Source: Gammaproteobacteria bacterium (lineage in GTDB: Bacteria > Pseudomonadota > Gammaproteobacteria > Pseudomonadales > Azotimanducaceae). From it: a DNA stretch of 64,000 nucleotides. This document shows positions 45,157 through 54,352 of the stretch, piece by piece. A model generated the notes under the pieces. That model did not search any database, was not told the DNA's origin, and worked only from the letters and a program-made list of their open reading frames with translations. The stretch covers positions 30,825-94,824 of the forward strand of contig DUBB01000009.1 in assembly GCA_012960535.1 (NCBI GenBank), given 5' to 3'. The position numbers were made by a program, and so were the translations under genes. Every line of letters begins with the position of its first letter. The first letter of the stretch is position 1.

Positions 45157-45212
45157 TCTAAATAGCACGCTCTAAATAATACTGTCTAGATAACATTGTC
45201 TAAATAGCATTG
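45157..45212. repeat. Four tandem 14-bp direct repeats in a divergent promoter region
   Basis: Four head-to-tail copies, each exactly 14 bases: TCTAAATAGCACGC, TCTAAATAATACTG, TCTAGATAACATTG and TCTAAATAGCATTG. They lie between the MDR reductase start (45078) and the gamma-glutamyltransferase start (45303). Consensus TCTAAATARCAYTG. They could be iterated regulator sites or a slippage-prone promoter element. Confidence 0.85.
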
Positions 45213-45302
45213 TCAAACCTGTCAATTACTGGGCCTGCCGGCGTGAACTTTACCTGCCAACTCGGTTACTATCAGTTTCTTAGATTAACAAAGGACACAA
45301 GC

Positions 45303-47069
45303 GTGTTTTACAAATTACCAACGTTATTATGGGGCAGTATAATTTTATTGGCCTGCGCGGCCTGTGATCCTGGCACTGAAACTAGTGAGAACTCCGGCAA
45401 CAGTGTACTTGAAGCTGAACCTGCCTGGAATCTCGGCGCAATGGTGACTGCTGCGAATCCCCATGCCGTGGATGCCGCTATTGCTATCCTGGCCAAAGGA
45501 GGCAGTGCCATCGATGCAACTATTGCCGCCCATACCGTGTTGGGACTGGTAGAACCACAAAGTTCAGGCCTGGGCGGCGGTGCATTCATGCTCAGCTATG
45601 ACCGCGCAGCTAACCAGCTTAACTTCATTGATGGCAGGGAGACTGCGCCTGCGCAAGCCACAATTGACATGTTTATGAAAGACAACGAGGTCATGGGTTA
45701 TATCGAAGCCTGGCAGAGTGGCAAGGCTGTAGGCACCCCGGGTGCAGTGGCCCTGTATGCAACAGCACACCAGGCAGGGGGGAGTCTGCCCTGGCAGGCG
45801 CTCTTCGAAACTGCAATAGAGCTTGCCGAAAATGGTTTTCTGGTTTCACCAAGACTGGCCGGTTACCTCCCCAGAATGGCCCAACGAAGTAGGCTCGCCA
45901 TCAACCCGGACACCGCGGCTTATTTTTATCCGGAAGGACAAGCCCTCCAGGCTGGTGACCTCTTAAAAAACCCGGCTTATGCTGAGACACTGAAGCGCAT
46001 CGCCAGCGAAGGCCCGAAGGCATTTTATACCGGCAGTATAGCCCAGGCGATAGTCACTGCTGCCCAGGCTGAACCTAATGGTGGTTCGTTAAGCCTGGCG
46101 GACCTGGCCAATTACAGTACCGTTGACCGCCCCGTTACCTGTGGCCCATTCAGGCACCTTAAAATCTGCACGACTTCACCTCCTTCGTCAGGCGGCGCAC
46201 AGATTATGATTGCTAATCTTTATGATCACCTGACCTCAGAAGACTCAAGCAGTGATGAAAAAGTCGCTGCCTTCGTCGATGCTCAACGACTGGCCTATGC
46301 TGATCGAGATCACTATTTTGGCGACCCAGACGAGGTTGCCATTCCACTGGAGGGTTTACTCAATCCAACCTATCTGGAGCATCGTGCCGGACAACGTTTT
46401 GCCCCCGATGCCTCGCCCATGCCCGGTGACCCCTCAGCGATCCTTGATGATCTTGCAATGATTCCACACTGGAGTGCGGACACCACCCAGGAAATGTCGG
46501 GAACCACCCACCTTTCTATTATCGATGCCGAGGGTAACGCGGTCTCGATGACCGCGACCATTGAAGGCGCATTTGGTTCACAGCGCTGGGCCGAAGGATT
46601 CCTGCTAAATAACGAGATGACCGATTTTGCCAAAGCGGTACCCGAAGACGGTACCAAGCTGGCTAATGCGGTTGCCCCTAACCGACGGCCCAGGTCATCC
46701 ATGTCGCCGACCATGGTATTTGACCAGGAAAATAAACTGCACATGGTCACGGGATCACCCGGCGGGAACTCCATTCCAGCTTATGTAGCCAAGACCATCA
46801 TCGCCGTACTGGACTGGGGGCTCAGTGCACAGCAAGCGGTGGACTACCCTAATATCATCGCTCGAGGGGATAAAGTTCGGGTAGAGGTAGCAACCCCCCA
46901 GGGTCAGGCCATTGCTGATGATCTCAACGCCAGGGGTTACATCGTGCAGGAGCGAGCCGGTGAAAACTCTGGCCTGCATGTTATTGTCGTATCATCAGAC
47001 TACCTGGATGGTGCGGCAGATAAACGCAGGGAAGGTAAGGTCAGCGTTCTTGATGCATCACAAAAATAA
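45303..47069 (+). CDS. ggt: Gamma-glutamyltransferase, lipoprotein-type
   Basis: About 588 residues. I place the start at the GTG at 45303, eight bases after AAAGGA, giving a signal peptide and lipobox (SIILLACAACDPG). The precursor shows the GLGGGAFMLSYD opening, and the autoprocessing nucleophile threonine in SGTTHLSIIDAEGNAVSMT, followed by RPRSSMSPTMVFD and GSPGGNSIPAYV. The enzyme is cleaved into two chains in the periplasm and transfers or hydrolyses gamma-glutamyl groups of glutathione. The thiolase gene follows after 37 bases. Confidence 0.93.
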   Translation: MFYKLPTLLWGSIILLACAACDPGTETSENSGNSVLEAEPAWNLGAMVTAANPHAVDAAIAILAKGGSAIDATIAAHTVLGLVEPQSSGLGGGAFMLSYDRAANQLNFIDGRETAPAQATIDMFMKDNEVMGYIEAWQSGKAVGTPGAVALYATAHQAGGSLPWQALFETAIELAENGFLVSPRLAGYLPRMAQRSRLAINPDTAAYFYPEGQALQAGDLLKNPAYAETLKRIASEGPKAFYTGSIAQAIVTAAQAEPNGGSLSLADLANYSTVDRPVTCGPFRHLKICTTSPPSSGGAQIMIANLYDHLTSEDSSSDEKVAAFVDAQRLAYADRDHYFGDPDEVAIPLEGLLNPTYLEHRAGQRFAPDASPMPGDPSAILDDLAMIPHWSADTTQEMSGTTHLSIIDAEGNAVSMTATIEGAFGSQRWAEGFLLNNEMTDFAKAVPEDGTKLANAVAPNRRPRSSMSPTMVFDQENKLHMVTGSPGGNSIPAYVAKTIIAVLDWGLSAQQAVDYPNIIARGDKVRVEVATPQGQAIADDLNARGYIVQERAGENSGLHVIVVSSDYLDGAADKRREGKVSVLDASQK

Positions 47070-47106
47070 AGCGAGAAAATTTTAAGCTAAATTCAAGGAC
47101 TTCAGT

Positions 47107-48306
47107 ATGCGCAGAGCCGCTATTGTTTCACCGATCAGAACTGGCGTTGGTCGCTTTCTCGGCAGCCTTCAGCCACTTAATGCCGAGGACCTAGCCGCAG
47201 CGGTCATTGCCGAATTAGTAACCCGAACCGGTATAGATCCAGACAGGATTGAAGATGTTGTTTTCGCCCAGGGTTATCCCAGTGGCGAGGCCCCCTGCAT
47301 CGGCCGCTGGGCAGCCCTGGCTGCAAACTTACCGCTGCATGTCGCCGGCAGCCAGGTTGATCGACGCTGCGGCAGCGGCGTACAGGCCATCGCCAATGCA
47401 GCCATGATGGTTCAGACAGGTGCCGCAGATGTGGTGATAGCCGGTGGCGCGGAAAGTATGAGCAACGTCGAATATTACACGACGGCCATGCGCCAGGGCC
47501 AGCGCGGTGGACCGGTTACCCTGTACGACAGGCTCGAACGAGGTCGTGTTCGCTCGCAACCCGAGGCGCGATTCGGTCACATATCCGGCATGATCGAAAC
47601 TGCAGAGAATCTGGCGACTGAGTATCAGATCAGTCGGCAGGATGCCGATAGCTACGCTGCCAGATCACAACAAAGAGCAGCAGAGGCCTGGCGGGATGGG
47701 AAATTCGACCAGGAAATCGTTCGTATTTCAGTACCTCAGCGCAAAACCGACCCCCTTGATTTTGCCGAAGATGAAGGTGTTCGAGGCGACACCTCCATCG
47801 ATTCGCTAGCCAAACTCAAACCCCTTCTCGCAGACGGCATTGTTACCGCCGGTAACGCATCGCAGCAGAATGATGCTGCAGCAGCTTGTCTTATCGTTGC
47901 CGAGGACAAGCTCAGTGAACTTCAGTTAGAACCCAGTGCCTACTTTGTTGCCTGGGCTGCTTCAGGTTGCCACCCGGCCAGCATGGGTATTGGCCCGGTA
48001 CCAGCCGTCAATAAACTCTTTGCCAGAACGGGTTTGAGTTGGCAGGATATCGATCTTGTCGAACTCAATGAGGCCTTTGCCTGCCAGGTACTGGCCGTAC
48101 TCAAAGGCTGGGGCTGGAACGATCCTGACAAACTCAATGTAAACGGCTCCGGTATTTCACTGGGTCACCCCATAGGTGCAACTGGCGGACGCATATTAGC
48201 TACCATGCTGGCTGAACTGCACCGCCGGCAGGGCCGCTATGCGCTTGAAACCATGTGCATTGGCGGTGGCCAGGGTATTGCAGCCCTTTTTGAAAGAGCC
48301 GCATAG
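47107..48306 (+). CDS. Acetyl-CoA acetyltransferase-type thiolase
   Basis: A 399-residue thiolase with an AAGGA site. The acyl-accepting cysteine lies in VDRRCGSGVQAIANAA, the second-site motif NEAFACQVLAVL, the histidine in NVNGSGISLGHPIGATGGR, and the terminal cysteine in METMCIGGGQG-like sequence. All catalytic residues are kept. It condenses or cleaves beta-ketoacyl-CoA. It is followed after two bases by the FAD-dependent dehydrogenase, so both are probably in one operon with or after ggt. Confidence 0.95.
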   Translation: MRRAAIVSPIRTGVGRFLGSLQPLNAEDLAAAVIAELVTRTGIDPDRIEDVVFAQGYPSGEAPCIGRWAALAANLPLHVAGSQVDRRCGSGVQAIANAAMMVQTGAADVVIAGGAESMSNVEYYTTAMRQGQRGGPVTLYDRLERGRVRSQPEARFGHISGMIETAENLATEYQISRQDADSYAARSQQRAAEAWRDGKFDQEIVRISVPQRKTDPLDFAEDEGVRGDTSIDSLAKLKPLLADGIVTAGNASQQNDAAAACLIVAEDKLSELQLEPSAYFVAWAASGCHPASMGIGPVPAVNKLFARTGLSWQDIDLVELNEAFACQVLAVLKGWGWNDPDKLNVNGSGISLGHPIGATGGRILATMLAELHRRQGRYALETMCIGGGQGIAALFERAA

Positions 48307-48308
48307 AC

Positions 48309-49706
48309 GTGAAATTGCCAACTGACCAACAGAGTCGCAATCGCCCCGTCGCCCAGGCGCTTATGCAAGCCCTGCCTGAAGGTATGGTGTTATTTGATGA
48401 CGACGTCACCTCCCGCTCGGCTGGAATCTGGCGAACCGATACGATTAATGCCCGAATCCTCATTCGTCCCAGAACCACGCAGCAGGTCAGTATTACGCTA
48501 CGTATCTGTAACGATTTCCAGCAAAGCGTTGTGACCCATGGCGGCCTTACCGGTCTGGTTGAGAGTGCCATCACGACTAACCATGACGTTGTTCTTTCAA
48601 TGGCATTAATGAACGAGATTGAAGCCGTACACCCCCTTGAAAGAACCATGACCGTGCAAGCAGGCTGCACCCTGCAGGCTATCCAGGAAGCAGCCGATAG
48701 CCAGGGATTGATGTTCCCTCTGGACCTGGGTTCCAGGGGTTCCTGTACCATCGGTGGCAATATAGCAACCAATGCAGGCGGTAACAGGGTCATTCGCTAT
48801 GGTATGACCAGGGATATGATACTCGGGCTCGAAGCTGTGCTGGCAGACGGCACAGTAGTAAGCTCGATGAACCTGATGATCAAGAATAACGCTGGTTATG
48901 ATCTCAAGCAGTACTTTATCGGCTCAGAAGGTACCTTGGGCGTGGTCACGCGGGCGGTCCTGCGATGTCGCGAACAGGTTACCGACAGCCCGACCTTCAT
49001 CGTCGGTATCAATAGCTTCGACCAACTCAGCCAGTTTCTCAAACACATTGACCAGGCTTTCAGCGGTAACCTGTCTGCGTTTGAAGTTATGTGGAATAAT
49101 TATTACCAACTGGTAACCACACCGCCCGCTTTAAATAAGGCGCCTTTATCCCCTGACTATGCATACTATGTGCTGGTGGAGGCCATGGGGGCAAGCCAGG
49201 AGCAAAGCCAGCTGGCTCTGGAACAGGCCCTTGAAAAAGAACTTATCGCCGATGCAGTTATTGCTCAGTCAGAAACCCAAAGGCTACAACTCTGGGGCTT
49301 ACGCGATGATGTGGCCCAGGTATTTCAGTTCGCACCTGTGATTTTATTTGATGTCAGCCTGCGCATATCCCGTATGGAAGACTACGTGCAGACCGTTAAC
49401 GCTAAACTTGCAGACAGCTTTGATCACTACCAGAATTTTACCCTGGGTCATATGGGAGACGGTAACCTGCACTTTGCCATTAGCGCCGGTGATGGCGATG
49501 CTCACGCAAGAAAGTTAATTGAGACAGCCGTCTACGAACCGCTCAGGGAAATTGCCGGCTCAGTTTCAGCCGAACACGGTGTCGGCCTGGAAAAGAAACC
49601 CTATCTGCATCTGGTCAGAAGTCAAACCGAGATTGATCTGATGCGAAGGATGAAAAGCAGCCTTGACCCCAACGGTATCCTCAATCCTGGCAAAATTTTC
49701 GATTAA
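48309..49706 (+). CDS. FAD-linked D-2-hydroxyacid dehydrogenase (GlcD/D-2-hydroxyglutarate type)
   Basis: A 465-residue oxidase/dehydrogenase. The PCMH FAD domain has RGSCTIGGNIATNAGGNRV and SEGTLGVVTRAVL. The C-terminal cap has LGHMGDGNLHFAI, with metal-binding histidines, and SAEHGVGLEKKPYL. These patterns fit D-2-hydroxyglutarate or D-lactate dehydrogenases passing electrons to quinone or ETF. A GTG start directly follows the thiolase stop. Which D-hydroxyacid it uses cannot be told. Confidence 0.92.
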   Translation: MKLPTDQQSRNRPVAQALMQALPEGMVLFDDDVTSRSAGIWRTDTINARILIRPRTTQQVSITLRICNDFQQSVVTHGGLTGLVESAITTNHDVVLSMALMNEIEAVHPLERTMTVQAGCTLQAIQEAADSQGLMFPLDLGSRGSCTIGGNIATNAGGNRVIRYGMTRDMILGLEAVLADGTVVSSMNLMIKNNAGYDLKQYFIGSEGTLGVVTRAVLRCREQVTDSPTFIVGINSFDQLSQFLKHIDQAFSGNLSAFEVMWNNYYQLVTTPPALNKAPLSPDYAYYVLVEAMGASQEQSQLALEQALEKELIADAVIAQSETQRLQLWGLRDDVAQVFQFAPVILFDVSLRISRMEDYVQTVNAKLADSFDHYQNFTLGHMGDGNLHFAISAGDGDAHARKLIETAVYEPLREIAGSVSAEHGVGLEKKPYLHLVRSQTEIDLMRRMKSSLDPNGILNPGKIFD

Positions 49707-49762
49707 CTTTTTTGCCGAATTATTCTTTATCAGGTTATTTTTACACGTTATTGTTTACCAGA

Positions 49763-50452
49763 TTATTCTTCACCACTCCTGAACAAAGCCTTAATTTCTC
49801 CAACAGATTTATCTATTAACCCAGGTAGTGCTACTGCAAAACTGCCCAGTACAACTATCGCATTTGAAGTCGCGCCATTTGTCGTAGCTTGTTCGAGTCT
49901 GGCGTTCAGGGCAATATTAACTTTGTCAACTTCTCCATAGATGTCGAGAAGACCTTTCAGGTCAGACTCTATTTCAAACCCCTGCTCGGCGCGAAACAGT
50001 TGCCGCACGGCATACATGGAAATGGTTCGATACATGGTTTCATCTTCATTTGCCAGTGGCAGGTGGAACCTGGCCATAGGCTTGAACACCTCTAACCGGG
50101 GACAACCGCTGATTGGCAGTATCAGCCCCATGAAAGAGCTGAATGCTCTTTGCGCAGTTACGGTCTGCTTGACAGTTCGGTCTGAAGTGATGACTTCAAG
50201 ATCCACTTCCTCAAATGAATTCATGTTCTGGCTCCTGCCAACCAGGTCAACTAAAGCTGCGGCAGCTGGACAGGATCGAACAAAATCAACTTCTAAAGGG
50301 CAATTGGGACACTGGTGAACCTTAAGATCCGTCCAAGCCGGCAAATCATCGGGAACAGCATACTCCACTGTTTTCATCTCGTCATCAAAGCGGACCTGCA
50401 AAGTCTCATCAAACCCTGATGAAGTGGTCATGTGGTACTGAATTTCTCTCAA
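49763..50452 (-). CDS. Conserved hypothetical protein with CxxC motif (possibly DUF6901)
   Basis: A 229-residue protein with a TTG start five bases after AAGGAG. The middle has a Cys-rich patch: KVHQCPNCPLEVDFVRSCP, with three to four cysteines that may bind zinc. Then comes a helical region with SGCPRLEVFKPMARFHLPLANEDETMYR. The C-terminus is helical with a low-complexity hydrophobic stretch (AIVVLGSFAVALPGLID). Resembles proteins labelled DUF6901. Unknown function; isolated between two convergent/divergent neighbours. Confidence 0.6.
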   Translation of the reverse strand: MREIQYHMTTSSGFDETLQVRFDDEMKTVEYAVPDDLPAWTDLKVHQCPNCPLEVDFVRSCPAAAALVDLVGRSQNMNSFEEVDLEVITSDRTVKQTVTAQRAFSSFMGLILPISGCPRLEVFKPMARFHLPLANEDETMYRTISMYAVRQLFRAEQGFEIESDLKGLLDIYGEVDKVNIALNARLEQATTNGATSNAIVVLGSFAVALPGLIDKSVGEIKALFRSGEE

Positions 50453-50690
50453 GGTAGCTCCTTATGGAAGGCTTCAGGGAACGCTTCACATTAAAGCCAG
50501 AAAATGTACATATTCAGCCGTGCAATTATCGGTCTAAAGCTATACATTGAAGACCTTAAGTCTATTTAAACACCTATGCTCGAGGTAGGTTTGAGCGACT
50601 CAAGTGACAACTGAATTCATCGTCCGGTGACCTGAAAGCATAGTGCCTTGACGATAACATATCATCATCATAATCAAAAAGAAGCAACTT

Positions 50691-52093
50691 ATGCCAGATC
50701 CAGGAAACTACCCAGTATTAGATGCCAGAACCGTTTACCTGCATGGTTGCATTGGGCTACCGATGGCTGTTATCGGCTATCCACTGGCGATATGGATTCC
50801 AGCTCACTATGCCGGTGGCCTGGGCCTGAGCCTTGCCGCTGTGGGTACCATTCTCATGCTGGCTCGTTTTACAGATGTCATCACCGACCCGCTAATGGGA
50901 GAATTATCGGACCGCTGGCGTACCCGCTTTGGACGAAGAAAACCCTGGTTGATTGTCGGTGCTCCGTTGATGATGCTCGGCGTATACAAACTGTTTATGC
51001 CACCCGAGGGCATAGGCTTAATTTATTTTCTAGTCTGGTTGACGCTGTTCTTTCTGGGCAGCACCATCATCTCCCTGCCACACCGAGCCTGGGGAGCAGA
51101 ACTTTCACCGGATTATCACCAGCGCAGCAGGGTGACTGCAGCGCGGGAACTGTATGTCCTTATAGGATTGATGGTGGCAGCCGCCGTGCCCATGGTAATA
51201 GAGGTATTAGCTGACCAAGGTGGCAGTGTCAGCCAGGTTTTCACCGCCTTATGGCATGATGCCACCAGCGCATTTAGCGGTGATATTACTGATAGTAAAC
51301 CAGCAGATCGAGCCGCTTTGACCGGGCCAGTACTGGCAGGACTCGCCTGGGTCATTATCGGTGTCCTACCGGTCTGTGTATTTCTGGTGGTGACATTCGT
51401 AAAAGAACCGGCGAGCCTATGCGCCGGGTACTGATGATCGCGCTGCTGGTCATATTCGGAGAATCATTTCGAAATGCTGTATCACTGTTTTTTATCCGGG
51501 ATATTGTTGGCATACCCACAATTGGCGCAGCTTACTTTTTCTATTTCATAGCCGGCCTGGCTGCCATACCCTTCTGGTTATGGCTTGGTAATGCCATTGG
51601 CAAACACAAAGCATTCTTATGCACCCTGATTACCGTGGCCATCGTCAGTGGCGGCAATTTCTTTCTCTCAAATGGGGACTACCTGCCCTTTTTCCTTATG
51701 TTTATCGTAAAAGGCTTCTGCTTCGGCGGCCTGCAGTTCCTCCCGGTTGCCATGCTGGCTGACGTCATTGACGTGGATACCGCACGCAGCGGCGCGAATC
51801 GTGCTGGAACCTATTTTGCCATTCTCGGTCTTACTGAAAAGCTGGCGATTGCCCTGGGTACAGGCATCTCCCTGAATGTGGTTGGCCTGTTAGGGTTTGA
51901 TCCGTCCGGCGGTATTGCAGCCAGCACCGAAATGGGGGTATTAAGTCTGCGGATTGTTTACTGCGGCGGTCCAATTCTGTTCTATGGGCTGGCCCTGAAA
52001 CTGATATGGTCCTATCCCCTGACACCTGCGCGGCAGGCCCGCCTGCGCCAGCGCATCGAAAGGCGAAACCAACGCCTGGCGGCGAAATCATGA
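50691..52093 (+). pseudogene. Split MFS transporter (GPH/MelB-like cation symporter family)
   Basis: The N-terminal half (50691-51434) and C-terminal half (51419-52093) of one 12-helix carrier are in different frames and overlap by 16 bases. The first half has RFTDVITDPLMGELSDRW and FGRRKPWLIVGAPLM, typical of the GPH family. The second starts MRRVLMIALLVIFGESFRN. The central cytoplasmic loop between helices 6 and 7, usually 20-30 residues, is missing after VKEPASL. This fits an internal deletion that also shifted the frame. The alternative is two coupled half-transporters, which I consider less likely. Confidence 0.7.
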
Positions 52094-52181
52094 GCAACCC
52101 AGTCAGACCTTTTACTTAAATGCACTGACTGAACATCAGCCGCAAGCCGATCGCTGGTTATTCCCCAGCCCCTGCCCGAGC

Positions 52182-53999
52182 TCAGACCAGAACGACTGCA
52201 GGCCCAGGTTCAGCGTATAACGATGCAACAATATCTGCCCGGCGAGCCTGCACCGCCCCCTGATTCACGTAACCTTTCTCGGTAATTTCGCCGTCACCCA
52301 TGCTGGCCGGCTCAGCGAGCAGGGTAAATCGCTGCACTCGCTTCGAAGAACTGGGATTGAGCTGGTTATGCTGCGCTAATTTCTCCCTAACCTGAGCACG
52401 AATCAGATCACTGTTGATCATGTCCTCAAAGGTTAAAGACGCACTGTCACTATCCCCTATTGCCTGCGCACAGGCTGCAGGGTTTGGCCAGAACATAGCC
52501 GTTATGTAGGCTTCATTCAATCCGCAGATTACGACATCTCTAACCCAGGGAGAGCAGGCAGCAATCAATTCTGCTCGCAGTGTACCCGCCGAAACCCAGG
52601 TTCCTGACTGCAATTTGAATTGTTCGGCAACCCGGCCTGCAAAGCACAGGCCTTTTTCCGGCTTGCTGGCATCAAGGAATGACACCGCATCACCCATCTT
52701 AAAGAAACCTTCGGCATCAAACGCTTCTGAGGTTTTTTCTGGATCATTAATATAACCCGGTGTCACGCCCTTTGACCGGACTCTGATTTCAAAACGGTCC
52801 GCCATGGGGATGAGCTTGAACTCAGCCCCCGGCATGGGCAAGCCCACCACAGTCTGGTTATCACAAGCCCAGTAACGGGAAAGCCCGCAGGCGACCTCGG
52901 TGGACATAAGGGCTGTGGACATGGGCATGGGCTGGCCCTGGTATCGGACGACTAACGCCTGTATTCGCTCAAACAGACTCACCGGCATGGCCGCTGAACC
53001 ATATGCCATACTGGTTATACTCGAAAAAAACACGCGGGCCAGCTCAGCATCCTTTTCCAGCGCATCTACCAGCATAGACCAGCCCAGCGGTGCGCCGGCA
53101 TAGGAAGTGGGCTTAACCTGGGCAAGATTTTCAAGGGTTTTATGATGCTCTCCCGGAACCGGTTTACCGTCATCCAAGTAAATGCAGCCGCCCGTTGCGA
53201 TTATCGAGGCAATCCGCATGACACCCGCACCAACGTGACTCCACGGCATCCAGTCAAGATATCGCGATGGTTCAAGGGCATCATCCTCGCGCAGACCCTG
53301 TCTTGAAGCCAGCATCTGACAGATCATGCCGTGATTATGGATCACGCCCTTGGGCATACCGGTCGAGCCCGACGTAAATATATAGCGTGCTACCGTATCG
53401 TGATCAATTGATGCCATGGCCTGTTCAACATCAGCGGTAACCGGTGTTGAAACCAGCGCCTCGAAGGGTGTCGCATCTAAGGGGCAATGCTGCCCTATAT
53501 AAACAAGCGAGCTCTCCGCTATGGCAGTAGCAGCAAGCGCCGGCCAGACATCTGTAAAATTGTCAGCAAATATCATTCCTGGCTGGGTCTTTTCAAAAAC
53601 AGCGCGTAATTTGGAGTAGGCTGCCGGGATTGAGGTATAAGCTGTACTCACCGGAACATAGGGAATTGCGGCAAGTAATGCACCCCAGGTCATCAGGAAA
53701 TGCTGGATAGAGGCGCCAGTCAAAATCATCAACGGTGCTTTGTCATTGCCCCGTTTATGCAATAGCCACTGTGCTACTGACTGAGCCTGGCGCATGGCGC
53801 TGCCATAAGACAATCGCTGCCATTGACCACCCATGGATTTTTCAGCTATCAGCAAAGCATCAGGAACCTCACGGGCCTTGCTTAAAAAGACATGCGCCAG
53901 ATTCCGTGGCAGAACGCCTGTCGGGTAGGGACTGGTTAAAATCAGGCTTTTGTCCTCTCGCTCAACGACTTTAACTCGAGGCTCAATCGCTGTTGTCAT
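52182..53999 (-). CDS. Feruloyl-CoA synthetase-like acyl-CoA ligase
   Basis: A 605-residue adenylate-forming enzyme. The AMP motif is YIFTSGSTGMPKGVIHNHG, followed by YLDWMPWSHVGAG, STEVACGLSRYW, GLPMPGAEFKLIP, and the GYINDPEKTSEAFD hinge. The N-terminal SPYPTGVLPRNLAHVFLSKA and overall length agree with the feruloyl/4-coumaroyl-CoA synthetase branch. It activates a carboxylate with ATP and CoA. No feruloyl-CoA hydratase/lyase is adjacent, so the true acid may differ. A GGGAG site precedes the ATG. Confidence 0.85.
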   Translation of the reverse strand: MTTAIEPRVKVVEREDKSLILTSPYPTGVLPRNLAHVFLSKAREVPDALLIAEKSMGGQWQRLSYGSAMRQAQSVAQWLLHKRGNDKAPLMILTGASIQHFLMTWGALLAAIPYVPVSTAYTSIPAAYSKLRAVFEKTQPGMIFADNFTDVWPALAATAIAESSLVYIGQHCPLDATPFEALVSTPVTADVEQAMASIDHDTVARYIFTSGSTGMPKGVIHNHGMICQMLASRQGLREDDALEPSRYLDWMPWSHVGAGVMRIASIIATGGCIYLDDGKPVPGEHHKTLENLAQVKPTSYAGAPLGWSMLVDALEKDAELARVFFSSITSMAYGSAAMPVSLFERIQALVVRYQGQPMPMSTALMSTEVACGLSRYWACDNQTVVGLPMPGAEFKLIPMADRFEIRVRSKGVTPGYINDPEKTSEAFDAEGFFKMGDAVSFLDASKPEKGLCFAGRVAEQFKLQSGTWVSAGTLRAELIAACSPWVRDVVICGLNEAYITAMFWPNPAACAQAIGDSDSASLTFEDMINSDLIRAQVREKLAQHNQLNPSSSKRVQRFTLLAEPASMGDGEITEKGYVNQGAVQARRADIVASLYAEPGPAVVLV

Positions 54000-54352
54000 T
54001 TATCGCTCCCTTTTCAATCTACAATGACCAAGGTGCTCAACGGCCACCCAACCTGAATAAAAAGCCATTGTACTCACCCCTTTACCCAGGCGGCAATTAA
54101 CCTAATCTCATAATGCCTTTAGCCGCAGGCGCTTGTTAGCCGCAGATTCTTTATAGCCGCAGGTTCTTTATAGCCGCAGGCGCTTGTTAGCCGCAGGCGC
54201 TTTGGCCGCGGATTCTTTATAGCCGCAGGCGCTTTGGCCGCAGGCGCTTGTCAGCCGCAGGCGCTTGTCTATGTAACCAACTTCCACTTCAATCAGCGCG
54301 GCCGAGTGCCTGTTGTAACGGCCTGATGGGAGGTTGGCCTAGATTAGATGCC
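54000..54352. other. Intergenic region holding a tandem repeat array
   Basis: 353 bases between two leftward genes. The middle is the 15-17-bp repeat array at 54121-54269. The remainder shows no gene-like reading frame. The end nearest the ligase gene must hold its promoter; no clear motif was found. Confidence 0.6.
54121..54269. repeat. Nine tandem 15-17-bp repeats, unit AGCCGCAGGCGCTTGTT
   Basis: Nine head-to-tail units. Starts are 54121, 54138, 54155, 54172, 54189, 54204, 54221, 54236 and 54253. Two sub-types alternate, ending in GCGCTTGTT/C and in TTCTTTAT; two units are shortened to 15 bases ending GCGCTTT. All share RGCCGCRG at the front. The absence of unique spacers rules out CRISPR. 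Single similar cores occur elsewhere, for example near 38121. Confidence 0.9.

Noticed and set aside
45079..45168. Extended start of the MDR reductase at 45168
   Set aside because: The extension crosses the 14-bp tandem repeats, gives a non-homologous peptide, and a good GGAG-ATG start exists at 45078.
54121..54269. Possible CRISPR array
   Set aside because: Units are contiguous, 15-17 bp, with no unique spacers and no cas genes nearby.
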